DNA of 64,000 nucleotides from Deinococcus fonticola (GTDB lineage Bacteria > Deinococcota > Deinococci > Deinococcales > Deinococcaceae): contig NZ_SMMH01000019.1 of NCBI RefSeq assembly GCF_004634215.1, positions 10,953 through 74,952 on the forward strand, read 5' to 3'. The position numbers were made by a program, and so were the translations under genes. A model generated the notes under the pieces. That model searched no databases. It saw only the letters and a list, made by a program, of their open reading frames with translations, and was not told the origin of the DNA. This document shows positions 53,575-62,937 of this stretch, in pieces (the stretch's first letter is position 1; each line of letters starts with the position of its first letter).

Positions 53575-53898
53575 ATGAACCCGGACCTGCTGCGCGGAAA
53601 CCTTGAACTGATCGTGCTGTCCATCCTTCAGCAGCGCCCCCTGTACGGCTTCGCCATCATTCAGGAAGCCAGAAGCCGCACGGACGGGTACTTCGACTTC
53701 AAGGAAGGCAGCCTGTACCCCGCCCTGCACCGGATGGAACAGGAGGGACTGCTGGCCGCCCAGTACGGCGAAAGCGGGCGCAACGGCAAACCGCGCAAAT
53801 ACTACGCCGTGACCGACAAGGGCCGGCAAATGCTGGAGGCCAGACGGCAGGAATTCAGCACCTTTACGGCGGCCGTGATGCGTCTCAGCGGAGTGTAG
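53575..53898 (+). CDS. PadR-family transcriptional regulator
   Basis: 107 residues, the short PadR-s2 form. LIVLSILQQRPLYGFAI, EGSLYPALHRMEQEGLL (recognition helix) and RKYYAVTDKGRQML (wing) are all typical; a short C-terminal helix serves dimerisation. GGAGG precedes the ATG. The next gene begins 3 bases later and encodes a membrane protein with a permease-prefix domain, the usual partner of this regulator type. Confidence 0.93.
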   Translation: MNPDLLRGNLELIVLSILQQRPLYGFAIIQEARSRTDGYFDFKEGSLYPALHRMEQEGLLAAQYGESGRNGKPRKYYAVTDKGRQMLEARRQEFSTFTAAVMRLSGV

Positions 53899-53901
53899 AC
53901 C

Positions 53902-55032
53902 GTGACCACCCTGATGGGCACGCCCGCCCCGCTGGAAGCGTACCTGCGCCGCGCCACGGTGGGCCTGCCCCCAGAGCGCCGCGAGGAAGTCTGGAACGAA
54001 CTGGAAGAACACGTCCTTTGCCGCGCTGAACAGCTGGAATTTGAAGGCCACTCTCCCGAACAAGCCCTGAAACTGGCCCTGCGCGAACTGGGGCCACCCC
54101 TGCGCGTCAGTGCCGCCATGAACGGAGTTCACAACATGCCCAAATTGATTGCTTTTGCTACGTTGACCACCCTTGCCCTCAGCGCCGGGTTGTACGCGTT
54201 CGCGGGAGGGGGCGGCAAAATCATGACCTTACCCGTGATTACCCAGGGGCCGGCGCAGAAGTGCATTGAGGCAGCAAGGAAAGATCAGCCGCAGTTGCCC
54301 GTCGTTTCACGCGACCAGCACTTCATCTGTTACCAGCCCGGCGACGCCCGCCACGACGGCGCATATCTCAGCATGACTACAGCCAAACGGGCCATTGAGG
54401 CACTGGGAGGGACATTATCAGTGCACTCAGATGGACGCTACAGGTTGGAAGGCCCCAACGGTTGGACAAGTTTCGCTCCCGTTTTCCGTGAGGCGAACGA
54501 TTACTACGTGCCTGCGGCCAATTTCCTTGGAACGCTGCTTCGCACCCAATCCATCCACAGCGAAAAACAGATCATTCTGCGCCACTACCGAAACCCTGAA
54601 CTGTCCTTTGGCGGATTAACGCTGAAGCTCAGTCAACCTGTGAACGAACCCATCGGGCAGCACATCTATAGCAGCGTGGGCGACCTCCTCATGTCACAAT
54701 TGGTCTACGCGGATGCAGACGAGGGTTTTCAGTACGAAGCGTATTACAACACCGCCGGTGACGTGCCCCACACCATCAGCACAGGGCTGAAGCCGGATGA
54801 AGCGGTGTTCGTCCTGGCACGCCTCGGAGACAATACATTCAAAGTCGTTACCCGACCTGTTGGGCCAAACGGGAAAGTGAGTTTCTTCTACCTACCTGGA
54901 GAGTTGCGTTTCGTGACCAGCGCAAAGGAGTTGACTCCGCCCCAGGCAGGACAGCCCACGCCCGTCATGCTGGTTCGGCTGACAAACGTGCCCTTGAACA
55001 ACCTTCGGACTGGCATTTTCCTCCCCAAATAA
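53902..55032 (+). CDS. Membrane protein: permease-prefix domain plus copper-amine-oxidase-like domain
   Basis: 376 residues from a GTG. Residues 9-70 ([40 protein letters not shown]) form the HAAS/permease-prefix domain; one transmembrane helix follows at about 80-100. The outer part includes [27 protein letters not shown], reminiscent of the stalk domain of amine oxidases, and then a beta-rich end. The segment from about 54230 is less GC-rich (31 and 35 G/C in the rows 54361 and 54421), suggesting a different history. Function unknown; control by PadR is inferred. A terminator follows. Confidence 0.7.
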   Translation: MTTLMGTPAPLEAYLRRATVGLPPERREEVWNELEEHVLCRAEQLEFEGHSPEQALKLALRELGPPLRVSAAMNGVHNMPKLIAFATLTTLALSAGLYAFAGGGGKIMTLPVITQGPAQKCIEAARKDQPQLPVVSRDQHFICYQPGDARHDGAYLSMTTAKRAIEALGGTLSVHSDGRYRLEGPNGWTSFAPVFREANDYYVPAANFLGTLLRTQSIHSEKQIILRHYRNPELSFGGLTLKLSQPVNEPIGQHIYSSVGDLLMSQLVYADADEGFQYEAYYNTAGDVPHTISTGLKPDEAVFVLARLGDNTFKVVTRPVGPNGKVSFFYLPGELRFVTSAKELTPPQAGQPTPVMLVRLTNVPLNNLRTGIFLPK

Positions 55033-55050
55033 CTTCTTCTGCTTCTCCAG

Positions 55051-55076
55051 GCGGCTCTCTCGCGGGAGTCGCTTTT
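55051..55076 (+). terminator. Rho-independent terminator of the padR operon
   Basis: GCGGCTCTC/GGGAGTCGC (two G-U pairs), loop TCGC, four T residues. Confidence 0.7.
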
Positions 55077-55152
55077 CTGTTGCCGCCTTTCGTTTATTCT
55101 TGTTCGGTTTACGGCCCCGGAATCCATCCGTCCGGCCAGGGAGGAACAGAAC

Positions 55153-56532
55153 TTGAAAGCGCACGTGATTACTTATGGTTGCCAGATGAACGAGTACGAC
55201 ACGCATCTGGTGGAATCGCAACTGGTTTCGTTCGGCGCCGACATGGTGGACAGCGTGGACGAGGCCGATTTCGTGCTGATCAACACCTGCGCCGTGCGTG
55301 GCAAGCCGGTGGAGAAGGTGCGCACGGTGCTGGGTCAGCTCCGTAAGCAGAAGGCGCAGCGCCCACTCGTGGTGGGCATGATGGGCTGCCTCGCGCAACT
55401 GGAAGAAGGCCAGCAGATGGCCCGCAAGTTCGAGGTGGACGTGCTGCTGGGGCCGGGCAGTCTGCTGGACATCGGCCAGGCACTGGAGGCCAACGAGCGT
55501 TTCTGGGGGTTGCAGTTCAAGGACGAGTTGCACGAGCACATCCCGCCGCCGCCGCAGGGGCGGTTGCAGGCGCACCTGACGATCATGCGCGGGTGCGATC
55601 ACCACTGCACGTACTGCATCGTGCCGACCACGCGCGGCCCGCAGGTGAGCCGCTCGCCCGACGACATTCTGCGTGAACTGGACATGCAACTCGCGGCGGG
55701 CGTGCAGGAAGTCACGCTGCTGGGCCAGAACGTGAATGCTTACGGCGTGGATCAGGGCGCGAAGCTGGCCGGGTATCCGTCGTTTGCCGAATTGCTGCGC
55801 ATGGTGGGGCGCAGCGGCGTGAAGCGCGTCAAGTTCACGACTTCGCACCCCATGAACTTCACCGAGGACGTGGCCGCCGCCATCGGCCAGACGCCCGCCA
55901 TCTGCGAATTCGTGCACTTGCCGGTGCAAAGTGGCTCCGACCGCGTGCTGCGGCGCATGGCCCGCGAGTACAACCGCGAGAAGTACCTGACGCACATCGC
56001 GCAGATCAAGCGGCACATCCCGGACGTGGTGCTGTTCACGGACATCATCGTCGGCTTCCCCGGCGAAACCGAGGAGGACTTCCAGGAGACGCTCTCGCTG
56101 TACGACGAGGTGGGGTACGACAGCGCGTACATGTTCATCTACTCGCCGCGCCCCGGCACGCCCAGTTACAAGCATTTCCAGGACTTGCCGCGTGAGCTGA
56201 AGACCGAGCGTTTACAGCGCCTCGTGGCGAAACAGAAGGACTGGTCCATGCGCAAGAACGCCGGGAAAGTCGGCACGGTGCAGGAAGTCCTGTTCCGGGG
56301 GGACGCCTACACCGAGGGCTTCCTGGAAGGCCATACGCGCGGCAGTCACGCGATTGTCGCCCCGAAAGCCGTGGGCGCAGACAGCGCAGGCATTTACCAG
56401 GTGAGGGTGGAGCACGCCACGCCGCACAACCTCAGCGGGCGCATCCTGGGGCCGGACGGAGAACCCCTCGCCGAGTTGCCGCGCTACACGCCCGAAGCGG
56501 CGGCTGTTATGGGCGCATTACCGATGGCGTAA
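55153..56532 (+). CDS. miaB: tRNA-2-methylthio-N6-dimethylallyladenosine synthase
   Basis: 459 residues from a TTG with GGGAGG upstream. Radical-SAM methylthiotransferase that modifies A37 of tRNAs reading U-starting codons. N-terminal UPF0004 domain with Cys10, Cys46 and Cys79 for the auxiliary cluster; radical-SAM Cys148, Cys152, Cys155 (CDHHCTYC); C-terminal TRAM domain (about 385-450). [10 protein letters not shown] distinguishes MiaB from RimO. The TTG start is unusual but the alternative in-frame codons would cut into the first domain. Confidence 0.95.
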   Translation: MKAHVITYGCQMNEYDTHLVESQLVSFGADMVDSVDEADFVLINTCAVRGKPVEKVRTVLGQLRKQKAQRPLVVGMMGCLAQLEEGQQMARKFEVDVLLGPGSLLDIGQALEANERFWGLQFKDELHEHIPPPPQGRLQAHLTIMRGCDHHCTYCIVPTTRGPQVSRSPDDILRELDMQLAAGVQEVTLLGQNVNAYGVDQGAKLAGYPSFAELLRMVGRSGVKRVKFTTSHPMNFTEDVAAAIGQTPAICEFVHLPVQSGSDRVLRRMAREYNREKYLTHIAQIKRHIPDVVLFTDIIVGFPGETEEDFQETLSLYDEVGYDSAYMFIYSPRPGTPSYKHFQDLPRELKTERLQRLVAKQKDWSMRKNAGKVGTVQEVLFRGDAYTEGFLEGHTRGSHAIVAPKAVGADSAGIYQVRVEHATPHNLSGRILGPDGEPLAELPRYTPEAAAVMGALPMA

Positions 56533-56547
56533 GGGCTTCCAGAAGAA

Positions 56548-56654
56548 ACCCCTCAGTCGCCTGACGGCGACAGCTCCCATCAAAAGGGAGCCGAGAACAG
56601 CGTTCCACCTGGCTCCCCTCCCAGGGGAGCTGTCAGCGAAGCTGACTGAGGGGT
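56548..56654. repeat. MITE-like nested palindrome between miaB and the DUF1801 gene
   Basis: Outer arms 56548-56578 and 56624-56654 share ACCCCTCAGTC and ACAGCTCCC in inverted order. Each arm also folds on itself (GTCGCC/GGCGAC; GTCAGC/GCTGAC), and the centre has GGGAGCC/GGCTCCC (56586-56592, 56611-56617). No coding capacity. Confidence 0.75.
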
Positions 56655-56688
56655 CAACCGCAGGCCTGCCAACTTCAGCACGTCGCTA

Positions 56689-57117
56689 TTACTGAACGGC
56701 TTTTTTCACCAGTTCCACAATTTTCTTTTTGACTTCTGGCGTGAGTTCCGCGCGGGCGTAAGCGGTGGGCCAGAGTTGTCCGTCGTCGAGTTTCGCGGTA
56801 TCGCTGAAGCCGAGGGTGGCGTAGCGGGTTTTGAATTTGCTGGCGCTCTGGACGAAGCAGACGACCTTGCCGTTCAGGGCATAGGCGGGCATCCCGTACC
56901 ACGTTTTCGGCGTGAGGCTGGGCGCGGCGTTCTTGATGATGGTGTGCAGTTTCTCCGCCATGTCCCGCTCTGGCTGGGGCAATTCAGCAATTTTGGCGAG
57001 GACTTCGGCTTCCGGGTCGGTTTTGCTGCCACGCGGGCGCTTGGTTTCGGCGGCGCGTTCTTTCATGGCAGCCTGTTCTTCGGAGGTGAATCCGGTGTTG
57101 GCTTTCTGCGCTGGCAT
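56689..57117 (-). CDS. DUF1801 / iron-chaperone-fold protein
   Basis: 142 residues from the ATG at 57117, which is preceded by AGGAGA. The first 35 residues are polar (TSEEQAAMKERAAETKRPRG); the remainder is the DUF1801 fold recognised by LHTIIKNAAPSLTPKTWYGMPAYALNGKVV, FVQSASKFKTRYATLGF and the C-terminal VKKKIVELVKKA. Some members bind iron or are called frataxin-like, but their role is not settled. A second possible start lies 39 bases upstream. Confidence 0.75.
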   Translation of the reverse strand: MPAQKANTGFTSEEQAAMKERAAETKRPRGSKTDPEAEVLAKIAELPQPERDMAEKLHTIIKNAAPSLTPKTWYGMPAYALNGKVVCFVQSASKFKTRYATLGFSDTAKLDDGQLWPTAYARAELTPEVKKKIVELVKKAVQ

Positions 57118-57224
57118 GGTTTCTCCTGTGGTTGGAATGATGCCCTGTACGTGCAAGTGGAGCTTCAGCTCTTCATTTTCATAAGTTAATTACGAAATCG
57201 GGCTGGCGGAGTACGCTTTCAGGC

Positions 57225-57233
57225 TGCTAGAAT
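57225..57233 (+). promoter_or_regulatory. Extended -10 promoter of uvrA
   Basis: TGCTAGAAT; the leader then runs about 70 bases to AAGGAG (57293-57298) and the TTG start. Similar to the pilM promoter TGCTAAAAT. Confidence 0.55.
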
Positions 57234-57307
57234 GTTCCGTTTCAGGACGTAGGGCATCCTCAGTCTTACGCACCAGCCATAACTCCCGCCCACAAGGAGC
57301 GACTATT

Positions 57308-60300
57308 TTGCAAGGCGATCTGACTGTACGCGGCGCACGCGAACACAACCTGAAGGACATCGACGTTTCGTTCCCTCGTGACAAATTCGTAGTCATTACG
57401 GGCGTGTCCGGCAGCGGCAAAAGCACGCTGGCCTTCGACACCATTTACGCCGAGGGGCAAAGGCGCTACGTGGAGAGCCTGTCCGCTTACGCCCGGCAAT
57501 TCCTGGGCCTGATGGAGAAACCGGACGTGGACAGCATCACCGGCCTGTCCCCGGCGATTTCCATCGACCAGAAGACGACCAGCCACAACCCCCGCAGCAC
57601 GGTGGGCACGGTCACGGAAATTCACGATTACCTGCGCCTGCTGTATGCCCGCGTGGGGACACCTTACTGCCCGATCTGCGGGCGCAAAATCGAGAAACAG
57701 AGTCCCAGCGAGATTACCGGGCGGCTGCTGTCGGAGTTTGCCGACAAACGCGCCATTCTGCTGGCCCCGATGGTGCGCGGGCGCAAGGGCGAGTACCGCA
57801 AACTGTTTGCCGACCTGCGCCGCGAGGGTTTCTCGCGCGTGCGGGTGGACGGCACGCTGTACGAACTGGACGAGGCCGAGAAGCTGAAGCTGGAGAAGTT
57901 CGAGAAGCATGACGTGGACGTGGTGATCGACCGCCTGACCCTGCGCGAAACGGATCGGGGGCGCATTGCCGAGAGCGTGGAACTGGGCCTGCGCCGGGGC
58001 GAAGGGCTGCTGCGCGTCCTGATGCCCGACGGCGGCCCGGACGGTGAGGCGCACGAGGAACTGTACTCCGAGAAGTTCGCCTGCCCGGAGCACGGGAGCG
58101 TGCTGGAGGAACTGGAGCCGCGCAGTTTCAGTTTCAACAACCCTTACGGCGCGTGCGGCGACTGCGCCGGGATCGGGTACAAGCAGGAATTCAGCCCGGA
58201 TCGCGTGATCGACGAGAAACTGAGCATCGCCGAGGGCGCGATCCTGCCCTGGACGAAGAAGGGCACCGACGCCGGCATCTACTACTGGGACAAGCTCAAG
58301 GCGCTGGCCGAGCACCTGGATTTCGACCTGAAAACCCCCTGGAAGGACTTGCCCGCGAAGGCCCAGAAGGCGGTGCTGCACGGCCCTGGCGAACCGTTTC
58401 AGGTGATTTACAGGCGCGGCGGCAAGGAAACCATGCGCTTCATGACCGAGTTCGAGGGGGTGATTCCCAACCTGGAGCGGCGTTACGCGGACACCGAGTC
58501 GGAATTCATGCGCGAGAAGATGGAGGAACTGATGGACCTGCGTCCCTGCCCGACGTGCGGCGGGACGCGCTACAAGCCGGAGATTCTGGCGGTGCGGGTG
58601 GGCGGCCTGAACATCTCGCAGGCGAGCGGCATGAGCGTGCTGGAAGCCGACCAGTTCTTCCATGAGTTGCAGGACGCTACCCTGAACCACGCGGCCATCG
58701 AGCCGTTCCTGAAGGGTCACACGGGCGGCAGCGCGAAAGCGCACGGCCCCTTGCACTACGAGTACAAGCTGAATGACTTCGGCACGGCGGTGGCGGCCCC
58801 GATTCTGAAAGCCATTCGCACCCGCCTGCGCTTCCTGGTGGACGTGGGCCTGGATTACCTGAGCCTCGACCGGACGGCCAACACCCTCTCGGGCGGCGAG
58901 GCGCAGCGCATCCGCCTGGCGACCCAGGTAGGCAGCGGCCTGACCGGGGTGCTGTACGTGCTGGACGAACCCAGCATTGGCCTGCACCCCAAAGACAACG
59001 GGCGCCTGATCGGCACCCTGAAGAACCTGCGCGACCTGGGCAACACCCTGCTGGTGGTGGAGCACGACGAGGACACCATGCTGGAAGCCGATTACCTGAT
59101 CGACATGGGGCCGGGCGCGGGCGTTCACGGTGGGGAAGTCGTGACGCACGGCACCCCGCAGGAAGTCAAGAACGCCAAGAACAGCCTGACCGGCAAGTAC
59201 CTGCGCGGCGAACTGAAAATCGAGGTTCCCACCGAGCGGCGGCGCGGCAATGGCAAGACGCTGGACGTGTACGGTGCCCGCCAGAACAACCTGCAAAACG
59301 TGGACGCCAGCATTCCCCTGGGAACCATGACCGTCGTCACCGGGCCGTCTGGCAGTGGGAAATCCACCCTGATTCACGACATTCTGCACGCCACCCTGGC
59401 CCGCGAACTGAACGGCGCGAAAACCACACAGGGGCTGTACGACCGCATCGAGGGCATGGAGCACCTGGACAAGGTCATCGAGATCGACCAGTCGCCCATC
59501 GGACGCACGCCCCGGTCAAACCCCGCCACGTACACGGGCGTGTTCACCGAAATCCGCGACCTGTTCACTAAAACACCCGAATCGAGGCGGCGCGGTTACC
59601 TGGCCGGACGCTTTTCCTTCAACGTGAAGGGCGGGCGCTGCGAACACTGCAAGGGCGACGGCGTCATGAAGATCGAGATGAACTTCCTGCCCGACATCTA
59701 CGTCCCGTGCGAGGTCTGCAAGGGCGCACGCTACAACCGCGAGACGCTGGAAGTGAAGTACAACGGCAAGACCATCGCGGACGTGCTGGACATGACCGTG
59801 GAGGACGCCAACACCTTCTTCGAGGCCATCCCGCCCATTCAGCGCAAGATGCAACTGCTGCTGGAAGTGGGCCTGGGCTACATGCGCATCGGGCAGCCCA
59901 GCACCACCCTGTCCGGCGGCGAGGCCCAGCGCATCAAGCTCGCCACCGAACTCAGCAAACGCGCCACCGGTAAGACCATCTACATTCTCGACGAACCCAC
60001 CACCGGCCTGCACTTCGAGGACGTGCGCAAGCTGATGGACGTGCTGCAAAAACTTGCCGACGGCGGCAACACGCTGGTCATCATCGAGCACAACCTGGAC
60101 GTGATGAAGTGCGCCGACCACATCATCGACCTGGGGCCGGAAGGCGGCATTCGCGGCGGCACCATCGTCGCCACCGGCACGCCCGAGGAACTCGCCGCAC
60201 ACCCCACCAGTTACACCGGGGAGTACCTACGCAAAGTGCCGGGGATTGAAGCCAGCGCCACGCCCAAGGCAGCGAAAGCCCCCGCCAAAAAGACCACCAG

Positions 60301-60331
60301 CAGGAAGAAAAAAGAAGTCGTCGGCGTTTAG
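57308..60331 (+). CDS. uvrA: Excinuclease ABC subunit A
   Basis: 1007 residues from a TTG with AAGGAG at nine bases. DNA-damage sensor of nucleotide excision repair. Two ABC ATPase halves: Walker A GVSGSGKST (about 32-40) and GPSGSGKST; signatures LSGGEAQRIRLATQ and LSGGEAQRIKLATE; Walker B VLDEPSIGLHP and ILDEPTTGLHF. Zinc modules: CPICGRKIEKQ and later Cys residues near CGDCAGIGYKQ; CEHCKGDGVMKIEMN with CEVCKGARYN. The C-terminal tail is Lys/Ala-rich. Length and the full insertion domain indicate class I UvrA, the repair enzyme. Confidence 0.97.
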   Translation: MQGDLTVRGAREHNLKDIDVSFPRDKFVVITGVSGSGKSTLAFDTIYAEGQRRYVESLSAYARQFLGLMEKPDVDSITGLSPAISIDQKTTSHNPRSTVGTVTEIHDYLRLLYARVGTPYCPICGRKIEKQSPSEITGRLLSEFADKRAILLAPMVRGRKGEYRKLFADLRREGFSRVRVDGTLYELDEAEKLKLEKFEKHDVDVVIDRLTLRETDRGRIAESVELGLRRGEGLLRVLMPDGGPDGEAHEELYSEKFACPEHGSVLEELEPRSFSFNNPYGACGDCAGIGYKQEFSPDRVIDEKLSIAEGAILPWTKKGTDAGIYYWDKLKALAEHLDFDLKTPWKDLPAKAQKAVLHGPGEPFQVIYRRGGKETMRFMTEFEGVIPNLERRYADTESEFMREKMEELMDLRPCPTCGGTRYKPEILAVRVGGLNISQASGMSVLEADQFFHELQDATLNHAAIEPFLKGHTGGSAKAHGPLHYEYKLNDFGTAVAAPILKAIRTRLRFLVDVGLDYLSLDRTANTLSGGEAQRIRLATQVGSGLTGVLYVLDEPSIGLHPKDNGRLIGTLKNLRDLGNTLLVVEHDEDTMLEADYLIDMGPGAGVHGGEVVTHGTPQEVKNAKNSLTGKYLRGELKIEVPTERRRGNGKTLDVYGARQNNLQNVDASIPLGTMTVVTGPSGSGKSTLIHDILHATLARELNGAKTTQGLYDRIEGMEHLDKVIEIDQSPIGRTPRSNPATYTGVFTEIRDLFTKTPESRRRGYLAGRFSFNVKGGRCEHCKGDGVMKIEMNFLPDIYVPCEVCKGARYNRETLEVKYNGKTIADVLDMTVEDANTFFEAIPPIQRKMQLLLEVGLGYMRIGQPSTTLSGGEAQRIKLATELSKRATGKTIYILDEPTTGLHFEDVRKLMDVLQKLADGGNTLVIIEHNLDVMKCADHIIDLGPEGGIRGGTIVATGTPEELAAHPTSYTGEYLRKVPGIEASATPKAAKAPAKKTTSRKKKEVVGV

Positions 60332-60690
60332 GGCCTGGAAGGCGCCACCAGCGGGGAGAATTTCGGTACATCCGCGAAACGGTTCGTGCCGAAGTTCTCC
60401 CCCGTCGTTTCATCGAAAAAACGCAGCAGTGTTTGACCATTTGGGAGCAGGGTTCTGACGGCCAGACTCCGCCCTTCAATGTCCAGGTGGTACTTCCAGC
60501 CCAGGTAGTACTTCCAGAGGGTTCTGCCTGCCCTGTCGCGCACAATGAGCAAGCTGTGGCCCACGCCGTCTGGGCTGACGTAAGCGGCGAGAATGACAGT
60601 CTTGCGGTTAAACTGCTGCGTCTCCTGCACTTCATAGGGCGCAGGAACGCTCAGTGTAGACGCCAGAGCCAGCGTGGTCAGAATGGGCAT
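60328..60690 (-). CDS. Small secreted protein of unknown function
   Basis: 120 residues. Weak signal peptide (MPILTTLALASTLSVPA) and a beta-rich rest (VILAAYVSPDGVGHSLLIVRD, LWKYYLGWKYHLDIEGRSL). TACAGT lies 6 nt before the ATG on the minus strand. The stop overlaps the uvrA stop by 3-4 bases in convergent fashion, so there is no room for a terminator between them. Family not recognised. Confidence 0.6.
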   Translation of the reverse strand: MPILTTLALASTLSVPAPYEVQETQQFNRKTVILAAYVSPDGVGHSLLIVRDRAGRTLWKYYLGWKYHLDIEGRSLAVRTLLPNGQTLLRFFDETTGENFGTNRFADVPKFSPLVAPSRP

Positions 60691-60696
60691 ACCTGA

Positions 60697-60702
60697 ACTG
60701 TA
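60697..60702 (-). promoter_or_regulatory. -10 element of the small secreted protein gene
   Basis: TACAGT on the minus strand ends 6 nt before the ATG at 60690. Confidence 0.45.
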
Positions 60703-60832
60703 AAGAGCGGCACTGACCCGAAGCTCACCGAACGCAGGAACCTGGAAACAAGCAGTGACAAACCCATTGCCCGGACTTCTGGCCCCGCTGACCCTGAGCC
60801 TTCCTGCCCGTGCGTGCTAAAACACTGTCAGC

Positions 60833-61642
60833 ATGAGCGCCGCTTCCCCACCTGTTCCACCCTCCCGTCCGGCCCACAACTACTCGGGCTTGTGGACGTT
60901 CCTGCGCCTGCTGGGCGGCTGGTTGACCGTGGCCGCGCTGGCCTACCTGCTGTGGATGCCTGGCGAGGACTTCGGCTGGACGAAAATGATGTTCGTCTGG
61001 ATTCTGCTCACGCTGGTGGCCGACGAATTCGCCGGGTGGTTCGGGTACATGGGCCTGGCGCTGGGGGTGCTGCCTTTCCTGTACGCGGGCACGCCGGAGC
61101 AGTGGTTCGTGATCTTTCCGCTGATCGGCGGGGCGCTGTTTGCCCTGTTGATCCTGAAACACGCGGGCGGGCCGTTCGTCCTGCCGTTCGGCGCCGCGCT
61201 GTTCGCCGGGGCCATCCTCGGCGCGGCGAAGTTTGGCGTGAAGCTTGATCCGAGCCTGAAACTTCCGCTGAGCCGCAGTTTTCAGGAAGTCGCCATCCTG
61301 CCCATGCTGGGGGTGGTGGCGTTCAGTTTCGTGCGTCAACTCATCTCCATGATCGTGCGCGGCAGCCGTCGCCGCCACGAAGCCAGAGCCGCCAGAGCCA
61401 GTGCGGCGACCATACAAACCGTGAACACGGCCGCCACGCCGATGCCCAGCCCAGCTCCGAAGCCTGTGACGCCGCCCGTGCCCGCTGAAACGACGCTGAC
61501 GGAAACATCGACCTTCTCCGCCCAGCCGGAAGTCCGGGTGGAAGGCCAGCCGCTCACGACAAAGGCGCCTGAGCCGAACGCCACCATGATCGACCTGGAT
61601 CTAGATCACCTGGCCGTGGACGACCCGCCCAGAAAAAACTGA
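60833..61642 (+). CDS. Membrane protein of unknown function
   Basis: 269 residues. Five or six hydrophobic segments between 22 and 170 (LRLLGGWLTVAALAYLLW, MMFVWILLTLVADEF, GLALGVLPFLYAG, FVIFPLIGGALFALLIL, PFGAALFAGAILGAA, VAILPMLGVVAFSFV), then an Arg-rich stretch (RGSRRRHEARAARA) and a Pro/Thr-rich cytoplasmic tail ending in acidic residues (IDLDLDHLAVDD). AACACT lies 6 nt before the ATG. Family not recognised; the distribution of charges puts the tail inside. Confidence 0.65.
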   Translation: MSAASPPVPPSRPAHNYSGLWTFLRLLGGWLTVAALAYLLWMPGEDFGWTKMMFVWILLTLVADEFAGWFGYMGLALGVLPFLYAGTPEQWFVIFPLIGGALFALLILKHAGGPFVLPFGAALFAGAILGAAKFGVKLDPSLKLPLSRSFQEVAILPMLGVVAFSFVRQLISMIVRGSRRRHEARAARASAATIQTVNTAATPMPSPAPKPVTPPVPAETTLTETSTFSAQPEVRVEGQPLTTKAPEPNATMIDLDLDHLAVDDPPRKN

Positions 61643-61655
61643 CCCTGCAGCCCTG

Positions 61656-61683
61656 ACGCCCCGCTGGCCGTGGGGCGTTTTTT
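61656..61683. terminator. Bidirectional terminator between convergent genes
   Basis: ACGCCCC/GGGGCGT with a 9-base loop and a run of six T residues on the plus strand; it also follows the FUN14 gene end on the minus strand. Confidence 0.75.
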
Positions 61684-61693
61684 CATTCGGTGT

Positions 61694-62056
61694 TCAGGTC
61701 CGCCAGCGTAAACCCAGCAGCAGGCCCGCCAGGAAAGCCCCTGCAAAGGGAAGGTTGGCCGTCAGCATCCGCAGCGCCCACGGCACGCCGCTGTCCTTGC
61801 CGCGTTGCAGGATAGGCTCCGTCAGGGACTGCAATTTCAACCAGTCCACGGTGATGATGCCTGTCCACGCCAGAAGCTGCACCGCGATAAACAGCAGGCC
61901 CACCACGATCAGCGCGATGCGGCCCACAAACTTCACGGCCACACCAGTCGCAAATCCCAGCAGTGCCCCGACACTCAAGTCCGGGAGCATGTTCTGAATG
62001 GAGTGGGCCAGGTCAGCGGTGGCCGCGGGTTCGGGCGTGGTCTGGGGTGCGGTCAT
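61694..62056 (-). CDS. FUN14-domain membrane protein
   Basis: 120 residues from the ATG at 62056. After a polar start come LSVGALLGFATGVAVKFVG and IALIVVGLLFIAVQLLAWTG, the two-helix core of FUN14 proteins with Gly-rich first helix, then a soluble loop and a last helix (LPFAGAFLAGLLLGLRW). Bacterial roles are unknown. TAGAAT (minus, 62070-62075) lies 13 nt upstream. An ATG at 62071 would add five residues. Confidence 0.7.
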   Translation of the reverse strand: MTAPQTTPEPAATADLAHSIQNMLPDLSVGALLGFATGVAVKFVGRIALIVVGLLFIAVQLLAWTGIITVDWLKLQSLTEPILQRGKDSGVPWALRMLTANLPFAGAFLAGLLLGLRWRT

Positions 62057-62100
62057 AACAACTGGCGGCATTCTAAAGCAGTTCTCCGAATTCCGTTCTT

Positions 62101-62166
62101 CGTCCTGCTCATCCAAATTCACTCGCGCTGCTCGGCCAAAAAACACGGCGTTCTTTTGGCAAATGC
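62101..62166 (+). repeat. Dispersed intergenic repeat, type 2, copy 2
   Basis: Near-identical to 48342-48406 on the other strand. It lies between the FUN14 and sigma factor genes, oriented toward the sigma gene, 46 bases from its start. The bases just before it (GAATTCCGTT, 62088-62097) match the start of the type 1 repeat, so both types may belong to one family. Confidence 0.9.
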
Positions 62167-62212
62167 TCCAGACCACACCGGAATCGACGGGCGCCCGCCC
62201 GCCTGACGCGCT

Positions 62213-62830
<618 letters not shown>

Positions 62831-62937
62831 CGTACCTCACATCGGCGTCAAACGCCTGCTGGACGTGAGGTGGCGTTCCATCATGCCGGTATGGTGACGG
62901 GTTGGTTTTTCTCGTGCCACAAGGAGCGAACGAATCT

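Noticed and set aside
57266..59464. Long minus-strand frame opposite uvrA
   Set aside because: Shadow of the uvrA reading frame; no recognisable motif.
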